A DNA stretch of 64,000 nt from Flavisolibacter ginsengisoli DSM 18119 (GTDB lineage Bacteria > Bacteroidota > Bacteroidia > Chitinophagales > Chitinophagaceae): NCBI RefSeq assembly GCF_900129295.1, contig NZ_FQUU01000018.1, positions 30,517 to 94,516 on the forward strand, given 5' to 3'. Positions within the stretch are counted from its first letter, which is position 1. Every line of letters starts with the position of its first letter. The notes beneath the pieces were generated by a model, which saw only the letters and a program-made list of their open reading frames with translations, had not been told where the DNA came from and searched no databases. Below are positions 16,732 through 24,391 of the stretch, piece by piece. The position numbers and the translations under genes were made by a program.

Positions 16732-17421
16732 TTAACTCCTCTTCTTATACGGAAAATGTTTTCCAAAATTATCCGTGATGTCATAGATGACAGTTTCGGA
16801 TGGATTATTATAATCTGCACCACGTTGGTAGTTATCATTCCATAAGGTTTGATTGTTGCTTACCACATTGCAGGAGGCATAAATATCATTGGTCTTGTCT
16901 GATACATAAGGAAAGGGAAAACGACTGCCGGCACCTAACTGGTATAACACCTGCCTGCCCATATTGACTCCCATTGATGCCAGGTCGCTCATGTATCTTT
17001 TCTTTTGAATGCGCATCCTGACTACTGCATCCACACCCAGGATTTTAGCTAATTGCCGGTCATCCTGCTTCCATGAATCCCTGATCGTAATCTTATTTTC
17101 TTCCAACAGCTTTAAGGTAGTTCCTATATCCTGCACGTTGATACTGGTATAGTACTTCCTGCCATTGGCATGACGAAGGATGCTGTTGTATAATGAATTT
17201 TGAAAGGTGCGGCTCTCTGTTTCTTCAATCAAGGCAATGTCCTCTGGTGACAGATTTTTTGGCAGCGTGCCTGTAAAGACCATTTCAGCAGGGAGCACCG
17301 CTATCAATTTATGCCTTGCCGTCTGTTGATCAAAGGAAGAGGAAGTGTAATATTTATGTCCTGCACAGGAAGTAAAAAGGACAAAGAATAAAACTGGCAA
17401 AAGGAGTAGATCTCTTTTCAT
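16732..17421 (-). CDS. Putative lipoprotein, GNA1162/DUF799-like
   Basis: The product has 229 residues from ATG 17421. It begins with a lipoprotein signal (LLLLPVLFFVLFTSCAGHK; lipid-bearing Cys after FTS). The body carries KLIAVLPAEMVFTG, then LLEENKITIRDSWKQDDRQLAKILGVDAVVRMRIQKKRY, which resembles the fold of GNA1162/DUF799 lipoproteins proposed to take part in outer-membrane transport systems. The late region NDIYASCNVVSNNQTLWNDNYQRGADYN fits the strand that ends that fold. Family assignment is by pattern only. Confidence 0.68.
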   Translation of the reverse strand: MKRDLLLLPVLFFVLFTSCAGHKYYTSSSFDQQTARHKLIAVLPAEMVFTGTLPKNLSPEDIALIEETESRTFQNSLYNSILRHANGRKYYTSINVQDIGTTLKLLEENKITIRDSWKQDDRQLAKILGVDAVVRMRIQKKRYMSDLASMGVNMGRQVLYQLGAGSRFPFPYVSDKTNDIYASCNVVSNNQTLWNDNYQRGADYNNPSETVIYDITDNFGKHFPYKKRS

Positions 17422-18105
17422 GAATACAGTTTTTTGGTACAACAAGATTACAAATCAATAAATGTGGATCATAGCCTCTTAACAATTCTTATTGTTGTGA
17501 AATTGTAAAAACGGGGTGTAAATACAATAGAAGGCATAGAAAAAGAATGGGTCTATGCTTCCGATAACAATAAGACAAGTTTTATTGGAATAATTATTAA
17601 AAACTGACAACCTATTTGGAGCTACCCAGCATCCCAATAAAGGCTATTATGTAACGCCTATGTACCGCCTATGTGCCGCCTTTGTAACGGCTCTGTAACG
17701 GCTCTTTAAAGAGGCGGTACAAAGGTGCTTCAATCGTGTCTTATCCCTGGAATATTGGTGGTTGATGGTAAACTTATCAGCTTCATTGTTTGTTTATCAA
17801 AGGTTGCTGTATGAATGTAAAAGTGGAATTATTGGAGTGCACTCATTCTTTAAGGGTTCAACTACCTTTTATGCTTATTTGATTATAAGAAAATGGACAA
17901 CATTTGTTACTATTTGAATCTTGTATCATTTACCAGGTTAAGGGATTGTCCCTGTTGCCAATCCAGACAAATGCTCGTTTCAATGAATTGATTTTGACTA
18001 ATTAAGACATGAAGAAATAGTTATACTGATGAGTTTATATTGTGTTTTTATTTAATAACTTTAAATAGCCATCTTCTTCACATTTAGGATAAAAGCTTAA
18101 CTGTT
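17422..18105. other. Gene-free stretch with repeat array
   Basis: About 680 bp without a supportable gene. The central part holds an 11-bp tandem array (see 17648-17725). The remainder is AT-rich and non-coding in all frames; the right end presumably carries the promoter of the propeller gene at 18106. Confidence 0.7.
17648..17725 (+). repeat. 11-bp tandem array with an inverted end copy
   Basis: Five 11-bp units follow one another: TATGTAACGCC, TATGTACCGCC, TATGTGCCGCC, TTTGTAACGGC and TCTGTAACGGC. Then comes the palindrome TCTTTAAAGA and an inverted copy (GGCGGTACAAAGG, whose complement CCTTTGTACCGCC is a unit). The transcript would fold into a hairpin with TCTTTAAAGA at its tip. Confidence 0.85.
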
Positions 18106-19290
18106 ATGAAGAAGTGGTGTGCCTGCCTGATAATAGCCGGAGCGTTGCTGCCCGTAAAGACAGTTTATCCCCAAAACCTGGTTATAAACTCAATGGATGC
18201 AAATGGTGCATCTCATGTCGTAGCTACTAAAGGTAGCTCCAAGGATAATTCTTCTGATTTTACTCCTGGTTTTCAAAACATGTCCTATGGGGCTGTTATT
18301 GATAAAGCAACTGGAATTCCGGATCTCTCATTTGTGCAACCTAATAGCAGGGTGGCAACGGCAGCACCTGATGGAAACGGAGGCTGGTATATAGGCGGGT
18401 TCTTTACACAGGTAGGCGGTCAGCCCCGTCATTATATTGCCAGGATCAACAAAGACGGATCTCTTTCATCCTGGAATGCCGATGCAGATCAACCGGTGTT
18501 GGATATTAAGGTGGCAGGCAACCTTGTATATGTAGCAGGCGAATTCAATCATATTGGAGGGCAGCCAAGAACAAGCCTGGCAGCATTAGACGCAATTACA
18601 GGCAAAGCAATAGCATGGAATCCATCCGTAAAAGGATGGGTATTTAATATGGCCCTGGCAGGGAACCTTGTATATATAGTAGGTTATTTCAAAGAAGCTG
18701 GTGGAACTGCAAGAAACTACCTGGCAGCTATTGATGCTAATACTGGCATTGCTACAGGGTGGAATCCTAATGCTGACAACCTTACCTATTCCATTGGCAT
18801 TGATGGTTCAGTGGCATATGTTTCCGGTGACTTTACTTCTATACAGGGACAACAAAGAAATTACCTGGCAGCTGTTGATCTGGGCTCGGGTAATGTGCTG
18901 CCATGGAATCCGAATTCAAATGGCAGGATATCATCGGTTATGAAGGATGGCAGTACAGTTTACGTAGGTGGAAATTTTACTGCCATTAACGGTCAATCAA
19001 GAAATAACCTTGCAGCCATTGATGCCAGTACCGGTATGGTTACTTCCTGGAATCCAAATGCCAACGGAGGTGTCACATCCATTGCTATTGATAGTAATAC
19101 ATTGTATGCAGGAGGTGGTTTTTTTTTAATTGGTGGCATGGCACGCAATCACCTGGCAGCTATCGATAAGCGTACAGGTTTTCTTACAGAATGGGACCCG
19201 GGAACAGATGATGTAGTATTCTCATTAGCTGTAAGTGAACATACAGTTTATGCAGGTGGTGATTTCAAATATGTGGAGCGTGGTAAATGA
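18106..19290 (+). CDS. Secreted beta-propeller repeat protein
   Basis: The 394-residue protein has a signal peptide (CLIIAGALLPVKTVYPQ). From about residue 85 it consists of seven repeats of roughly 43 residues with the pattern W-N-P-N-A-(x)n-VYVGG-F-x-x-I-GGQ-R-x-x-LAAIDA-TG, i.e. delta-60-type propeller blades. The final blade ends abruptly at AGGDFKYVERGK, just where a new GGQxRxxLAAID segment should begin, and there is no T9SS sorting domain such as long relatives often have. It could be a naturally short form or a truncated gene. Confidence 0.8.
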   Translation: MKKWCACLIIAGALLPVKTVYPQNLVINSMDANGASHVVATKGSSKDNSSDFTPGFQNMSYGAVIDKATGIPDLSFVQPNSRVATAAPDGNGGWYIGGFFTQVGGQPRHYIARINKDGSLSSWNADADQPVLDIKVAGNLVYVAGEFNHIGGQPRTSLAALDAITGKAIAWNPSVKGWVFNMALAGNLVYIVGYFKEAGGTARNYLAAIDANTGIATGWNPNADNLTYSIGIDGSVAYVSGDFTSIQGQQRNYLAAVDLGSGNVLPWNPNSNGRISSVMKDGSTVYVGGNFTAINGQSRNNLAAIDASTGMVTSWNPNANGGVTSIAIDSNTLYAGGGFFLIGGMARNHLAAIDKRTGFLTEWDPGTDDVVFSLAVSEHTVYAGGDFKYVERGK

Positions 19291-19292
19291 AA

Positions 19293-19320
19293 CACATGGC
19301 TACCATGCGGTAACCATGTG
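19293..19320 (+). terminator. Hairpin after the propeller gene
   Basis: A 12-bp stem (CACATGGCTACC with GGTAACCATGTG, one C-A mismatch, loop ATGC) begins just after the TGA stop. No clear T run follows. It lies between convergent genes. Confidence 0.6.
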
Positions 19321-19364
19321 CATAATTATAAAAGTTCATTTAAATGATTTCATTGACAGGTAAG

Positions 19365-20201
19365 TCAGTTTTCGAAAACGGTACTTACAGAAATGGCTTC
19401 ATTGGCGGTAATATCTTTTTCTACCGAAGCCAGTTTGGCTCTCATTCCCTGTATAGTTGTTTTACCCAATGGCAGGCGCAAAGGTTCCCTGTTGTTGTGA
19501 ATGTAATCTACTATGGCGCGGGCTGCCTTTTCGGGATCACCTTCCTGTTTACCATTCATGCGTTCCATATATTGATACATCTGGGCAACAGCTGTTTTGC
19601 TATAGGCATCGAGGGTTTGTTGCGGGGTCTTTACAGATGATCCAAGGAATTGAGTTCGGAAAGGTCCGGGTTCTACAATGACCACCTTAATGCCGAAAGG
19701 TTGTACTTCCTGGGCCAGTGCTTCACTGAAACCTTCCAGTGCAAATTTGCTGGCATTATAGATACCAAACCCCGCAGAGGCCCTGAAGCCTGATTGAGAT
19801 GAGATCTGTATTATATGTCCGCCACCTTGTTCTCTCATCAGGGGCAGGGCTTCCTTGGTTACTGCAACAGCACCGAAGAAGTTAGTTTCCATTTGCTCCC
19901 TGATCTCGTCAAGGTTAAATTCTTCAATGGCTCCAATAGTGCCATATCCTGCATTGTTCACCAATACATCTATGCGTCCAAACTTGTTTTTTGCTTCCTG
20001 TAGTGCCTTCGAAATATCTGCTGTATGGGTAACATCCAGCACCAGGCCCATCCCGTTCTCTTTTGCTTCCCTGGAAAATGCTTCTGCCTGTTCCGGCCTG
20101 CGAAAAGTGGCCACCACTGAATCCCCTGCAGACAGTACCGCTTGTGATAATGCTTCTCCCAACCCACTAGATGCGCCGGTTATAAACCAGGTCTTTGCCA
20201 T
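19365..20201 (-). CDS. Short-chain dehydrogenase/reductase
   Basis: A 278-residue classical SDR. The cofactor motif TGASSGLG is at residues 8-15, NNAG at about 82-85, the catalytic Ser near 135 in IQISSQSG, and the Y-x-x-x-K pair is Tyr148 and Lys152 in YNASK. An Arg pair after the first strand (TFRRPEQ) suggests NADP preference. Substrate cannot be told; this subgroup is annotated simply as oxidoreductase or short-chain dehydrogenase. Confidence 0.9.
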   Translation of the reverse strand: MAKTWFITGASSGLGEALSQAVLSAGDSVVATFRRPEQAEAFSREAKENGMGLVLDVTHTADISKALQEAKNKFGRIDVLVNNAGYGTIGAIEEFNLDEIREQMETNFFGAVAVTKEALPLMREQGGGHIIQISSQSGFRASAGFGIYNASKFALEGFSEALAQEVQPFGIKVVIVEPGPFRTQFLGSSVKTPQQTLDAYSKTAVAQMYQYMERMNGKQEGDPEKAARAIVDYIHNNREPLRLPLGKTTIQGMRAKLASVEKDITANEAISVSTVFEN

Positions 20202-20258
20202 ATAATTGTTTTAGTGTTATAGGAACAAATTTCCGGCCGTAATGGTTCAATCACCTTT

Positions 20259-20927
20259 TCATACGTCAATGGCTGTATTGATAAAATTGAGCAGTGGTTG
20301 CAAAGCTTCAAAGGCCGTCAGTGTTTTTTTATGCAAGCTGGCCTTTACCAGTTCTTCGTCTGTCACTGCTGTTTCTGCAATGAAAACTTTCAACTTTAAG
20401 TAAGTAGCGGCGGGATTATCTTTTTCATATCCCTTAGGCGTGGTGCTCAGGCTCATGCCCTCACCCATATATAGATCGCCGTAGGTTTTTTTAAAATTTC
20501 TTTCTTTTAAAATAGCCTGGAATTCTTCCCAGTTGTAATCAATTTCCTGCCTCACATTTTTTAAAGCCGCGGGCTCGGGCATCCATAATCCTCCGCCAAT
20601 AAAACTATTTCCCGGCTCCAGGTGGAAATAGTACCCGGCAAAACCGGATTTACGTCCACCTCTTTTAATGCTGGCTCCAAAATTTGTCTTATAAGGTTGT
20701 TTGTCTTTAGAAAAGCGAATGTCCCGGTTGATACGAAACATGCACTCCCTTGATGTCATGCCTGTGATAGTGGTATCTTTTAACTGCAGTGCGTCAATAA
20801 GCAATTGAATAAAATTGGAAAAGTCGATGCGTGCAGCTTCATATTGCGCCCTGTGCTCGTCAAACCAGGGTTTATTGTTATTTTTTTTTAGCTTTTTTAA
20901 GAAGGTCAGGGTTTGCGGTTCTATCAT
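20259..20927 (-). CDS. DUF2461 family protein
   Basis: The 222-residue protein matches the DUF2461/TIGR02453 family: TLTFLKKLKKNNNKPWFDEHR at the start, then CMFRINRDIRFSKDKQPYKTNFGA, GFAGYYFHLEPGNSFIGGGLWMPEP and a C-terminal KGYEKDNPAATYLKLK. The family is widespread and soluble, with no known activity. It lies between the SDR gene and a terminator that closes the gene upstream of it. Confidence 0.9.
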   Translation of the reverse strand: MIEPQTLTFLKKLKKNNNKPWFDEHRAQYEAARIDFSNFIQLLIDALQLKDTTITGMTSRECMFRINRDIRFSKDKQPYKTNFGASIKRGGRKSGFAGYYFHLEPGNSFIGGGLWMPEPAALKNVRQEIDYNWEEFQAILKERNFKKTYGDLYMGEGMSLSTTPKGYEKDNPAATYLKLKVFIAETAVTDEELVKASLHKKTLTAFEALQPLLNFINTAIDV

Positions 20928-20986
20928 GAAATGAAGATAAAGAATCTGTGCAGGTGAACCTTATTGTGCGGTCAAATGAAAAGTAA

Positions 20987-21023
20987 AAAGTTGACTGCAG
21001 CATGCTGGTCTGCAATCAACTTT
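20987..21023 (-). terminator. Terminator of the monooxygenase gene
   Basis: On the minus strand, a 14-bp stem (AAAGTTGATTGCAG with CTGCAGTCAACTTT, one G-U pair, 9-nt loop) is followed by TTACTTTT. It begins 6 bp after the stop codon of the gene at 21030. Confidence 0.88.
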
Positions 21024-21029
21024 CAACCT

Positions 21030-21347
21030 TCATAAAATGGGATAAGAAGGAGTAAAAGCTTCTATCTCGTTGTACACCTTGATAGTAGGCTCTTTCATAA
21101 AGAATTTCTCAAGTTTGTTGACCAGGGATTTGTAAATGCCACTTGTATGATAGGCGTCGGCATCTTCTTTGGATTTCCATTCAGTTACAGAAATAAAATC
21201 ATCTGCCATGTCAACAGGCTCGAGCAAAAAGATCCGGAGATTCCCTTTTTGTTTTTTTGCTACAGGAACAATGTCCTGGTTGTAAACCCTTTTAGCTTCG
21301 GTAATCTTATCGGGCAGGAATTTGCAGAACGTAAGTCGGACAACCAT
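21030..21347 (-). CDS. Antibiotic biosynthesis monooxygenase (ABM) domain protein
   Basis: At 105 residues it is a single ABM-type ferredoxin-like fold. Telling segments are RLTFCKFLPDKITEAKRVYNQDIVPVAKKQKG, RIFLLEPVDMADDFISVTEWKSKEDADAYHTSGIYKSLV and a final strand EPTIKVYNE. The family includes quinol monooxygenases and heme-degrading enzymes, and many members have no known reaction. It is monocistronic and closed by a strong terminator. Confidence 0.82.
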   Translation of the reverse strand: MVVRLTFCKFLPDKITEAKRVYNQDIVPVAKKQKGNLRIFLLEPVDMADDFISVTEWKSKEDADAYHTSGIYKSLVNKLEKFFMKEPTIKVYNEIEAFTPSYPIL

Positions 21348-21473
21348 AAAAACCTCCTTTATTTTAAGTGAAGAAAGGCAATTTCAGGTGTGGATTATAC
21401 GCCTAAAGTTAGTCCAATTCACTAAGTTGCCCGGACTATTTAATGACTCTTTGATGCACTCTTCCAGGTACTT

Positions 21474-22034
21474 CTAAACCCTTCCCCAGTTCTCACCACT
21501 TTTGATACGGTACATAGTCATTTCACTGACATCGTATTTATCGGCAAGTTGTTTAATGGTGAGCCTTCGGTTCTTATTGTTTAGCTGATCCTTTATCTTT
21601 TTTACCTGTGAAGCCGTTAATTTCAGCCCCACTTCGCGGTTGGCCTGTTTTTTCTTATAAGCGATCTTGGCCGGGCTGCCTTGCTGATGTTCGATCATTT
21701 CTTCAAGGGTTGCCCATTTGAGGTTTTTCACAGAATTGTCCAGCTTATTATGGTTCTTATGAATAACAAACCTATACTTAGGCGATGGTCTCTGTAAGAA
21801 GAGCTTCGCCAGCTCCCTGTGAATATATAGAGTGCCTTTATGACCTGGCCGGTGCAGGTTTAAAGTGCGGTACCCAGTGGTTAAGGAGCCATTCAATAGT
21901 TTGCCATCCTCCAGTACATCATCCTTAAAACTGGCTATTCTACCTGAGGAGGAAACAGCATAACGGTTACGCAGGTCCTTACTTCCTTTAAATACCAGGG
22001 GTTTCCATGTTTCACCGGCTAATTTTTTGATCAT
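21474..22034 (-). CDS. NUMOD4/HNH homing-endonuclease-like protein
   Basis: The 186-residue protein shows three parts. The N-terminus is a NUMOD4 motif (ETWKPLVFKG, YAVSSSGRIASF). The middle is an HNH_3-type domain (YIHRELAKLFLQRP, then VIHKNHNKLDNSVKNLKWAT) keeping both His positions and the Asn. The C-terminus is a helix-turn-helix (LTIKQLADKYDVSEMTMYRI) that likely binds DNA. Such genes are common as stand-alone copies in Bacteroidota and related to phage intron endonucleases. No intron is visible nearby; it sits between two unrelated housekeeping genes. Confidence 0.78.
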   Translation of the reverse strand: MIKKLAGETWKPLVFKGSKDLRNRYAVSSSGRIASFKDDVLEDGKLLNGSLTTGYRTLNLHRPGHKGTLYIHRELAKLFLQRPSPKYRFVIHKNHNKLDNSVKNLKWATLEEMIEHQQGSPAKIAYKKKQANREVGLKLTASQVKKIKDQLNNKNRRLTIKQLADKYDVSEMTMYRIKSGENWGRV

Positions 22035-22194
22035 ATCGTTTGCCTTTAGAAGTTATAACGGTCAACAATAGTGGCAATATACTACATGAAAATTTTATGC
22101 CGCAACCTATTTCTGGCAGATTATCATGAAAGAGACTAAAAATTTACGCTGCTAACTATAATAAACAGGTTAAAGGAATATTAAGACCTTGTTG

Positions 22195-24297
22195 TTATGC
22201 TTCAGCTTGTAACATTTTTAAAAACTGGTCTTCAGAAAGTATCCTGATGGTATTGATCTTTTTGGCTTTTTCCAGCTTGCTGCCTGCATCTTCTCCTACT
22301 ACCAGGTAGTTCAGCTTGCTGCTGACACCTGAGATGAGTTTCCCTCCATTTTGTTCCACCAATTCTTCAGCTTCACTACGCTTCAGGCGGGTAAGTGTAC
22401 CTGTAAAAAGGAACGTTTGTCCGTCGAGGTTTCCTGCACTGGCATACTCCTTTTTTTCATTTTTTAATGTAAGGCCCTGGAATTCCAGGGTTTTGATCAT
22501 TTCAATATTGTCCTTATTGCTGAAAAACTGCACCACACTTCCGGCAACTTTAGGCCCAATATCTTCCAGGCTTTGCAGTGCGGCTTCATCAAGCTTAGCC
22601 AGATCCAATAGATGATCAACTGCATGGGCTAATGTTTTAGCTGTAGTTTCTCCCACATACCGGATACCTAATGCATAGATCAGCCGGTGTAATGGTTGTT
22701 TCCTGGAATGCTCAATTGCCGATTTGAGGTTATCTATTGATTTCTTGCCAAAACCTTCCATTTTACTAATTGCATCATAATCGAGTTGATAAACCTGGGG
22801 TATGGATGTAAGCAGACCTAACGAATGGAATTTTTCTATAATTGCTTCACCCAGTCCCCGGATATCCATAGCATCTTTAGAGGCAAAATGGATCAGGCGC
22901 TCCAATACCTGTGCAGGGCAATTGATATTCACACATCTCCAGGCGGCTTCTTCGGGTGACCGAAACAGTTTGTCGCCACAGGAAGGGCAATGTTTGGGGA
23001 AGTGAATGGGCTGTTCATCACCTGTTCTAAGCTCCGTGAGTGGTTTTACAATATAGGGTATCACATCTCCGGCTCGTTCAACTAAAACAGTATCGCCTAT
23101 GCGGATATCCTTTTCCCTGATCACATCTTCGTTGAATAAAGAAACAGAGGTTACGGTCACTCCACCAATGTGTACAGGTTCAATTTTCGCCACAGGCCCG
23201 ATATTGCCTGTACGGCCAACCTGGTAACCAACTTTGATCAATTTACTGGTGGCCTGCCTTGCTTTAAACTTATAGGCTATGGCCCAACGGGGATGATGCG
23301 TGGTCATACCCATCCGGTCCTGTAATTCAAAATCATTAACCTTGATCACCATACCATCGATCTCGTATGGCAGGTTCTCACGCTGTTCTTCAAATGCAAT
23401 GCAATGGTCTATAACAGCCTGTATGCCTTTAACCAGCTTTTTCTCTTTCTCAGGACTACGAAAGCCCAGATCCCATAACATTTCAAGAGTTTCAGCATGC
23501 GTGGAGAGTGATGGATGAGTCTCTTTACCTTTTCTCTCGGTATAATAACTAACATGGTACACAAAAGCCTCGAGGTTCCTTCTTTTAACTTCAACAGGGT
23601 CTTTTATGCGTAATGTTCCAGCTGCAGCATTCCTTGGATTGGCCAGTGGTGCCAGGCCCTGTTCAGTAAGGCCATCATTGAATTTCTTGAAATTATTCTT
23701 ATTGATCAATACTTCACCCCTGATCTCAATGCTTTGTATGCCATAATCCGAAAACTTTGCTGAAAGCGGTATACTCCTGATCTGCTTTATATTAGGTGTG
23801 ATGTCATCTCCATGTACACCATCACCCCGCGTAGCACCCCGCTCCAGGTGGTCATCTTCATAAATAAGTGATATGCTCGCTCCGTCAAATTTAGGCTCAA
23901 TGCAATATTCTATCAGTTGAAGACCGGTAAGTTCCCTGGCCCGGCGGTCAAAATCAACCAGGTCCTCACTGTTATAGGAGTTATCGAGGGAGAGCATTGG
24001 GACCAGGTGCTGGACTGTTGGAAATTCTTTTGTCAGGCCTTTGGCTACCCGCTGTGTAGGCGAATCGGGAACAACAAGATCCGGGTTTTCTATTTCAAGA
24101 GCTTCCAGCGCCTTATAAATTGTATCGTACTCAAAATCTGAGATCAGGGGATCATTGAGGATATAATAACGATTCTCATGAAAGCGTAAAACAGTTCTCA
24201 GGTCTTGTATGTCGCTGGAAGAAATATTACCTGATTGACATTGTTTCAGTAATTTTTGAGTTAGCGCCTGGATTTCTTTTGTTGGGTTGCTGGCCAT
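22195..24297 (-). CDS. ligA: NAD-dependent DNA ligase LigA
   Basis: The 700-residue chain has the full LigA order: Ia domain, adenylation domain with the active Lys136 in the KFDG motif (YCIEPKFDGASISL), OB fold, a Zn finger (CPSCGDKLFR...WRCVNINCP), helix-hairpin-helix repeats (MEGFGKKSIDNL, YVGETTAKTLA, LEDIGPKVAGSV) and a C-terminal BRCT domain (LDGQTFLFTGTLTRLKR). It seals nicks in replication and repair using NAD. Length is normal. Confidence 0.96.
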   Translation of the reverse strand: MASNPTKEIQALTQKLLKQCQSGNISSSDIQDLRTVLRFHENRYYILNDPLISDFEYDTIYKALEALEIENPDLVVPDSPTQRVAKGLTKEFPTVQHLVPMLSLDNSYNSEDLVDFDRRARELTGLQLIEYCIEPKFDGASISLIYEDDHLERGATRGDGVHGDDITPNIKQIRSIPLSAKFSDYGIQSIEIRGEVLINKNNFKKFNDGLTEQGLAPLANPRNAAAGTLRIKDPVEVKRRNLEAFVYHVSYYTERKGKETHPSLSTHAETLEMLWDLGFRSPEKEKKLVKGIQAVIDHCIAFEEQRENLPYEIDGMVIKVNDFELQDRMGMTTHHPRWAIAYKFKARQATSKLIKVGYQVGRTGNIGPVAKIEPVHIGGVTVTSVSLFNEDVIREKDIRIGDTVLVERAGDVIPYIVKPLTELRTGDEQPIHFPKHCPSCGDKLFRSPEEAAWRCVNINCPAQVLERLIHFASKDAMDIRGLGEAIIEKFHSLGLLTSIPQVYQLDYDAISKMEGFGKKSIDNLKSAIEHSRKQPLHRLIYALGIRYVGETTAKTLAHAVDHLLDLAKLDEAALQSLEDIGPKVAGSVVQFFSNKDNIEMIKTLEFQGLTLKNEKKEYASAGNLDGQTFLFTGTLTRLKRSEAEELVEQNGGKLISGVSSKLNYLVVGEDAGSKLEKAKKINTIRILSEDQFLKMLQAEA

Positions 24298-24391
24298 ATT
24301 CTATGTAAAAATAGTAGTGCTTTTGAAAGAGTGTTCGAAAAAGAATGTGTTTTAAGTACATATTATTATCTTTAGTCCGAATAAACTTGCT

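Noticed and set aside
17648..17725. CRISPR array
   Set aside because: The units are 11 bp, contiguous without spacers, and no cas genes are present.
21474..22034. Intron-borne homing endonuclease
   Set aside because: Neither neighbouring gene is interrupted and no intron core is visible, so only a stand-alone gene is claimed.
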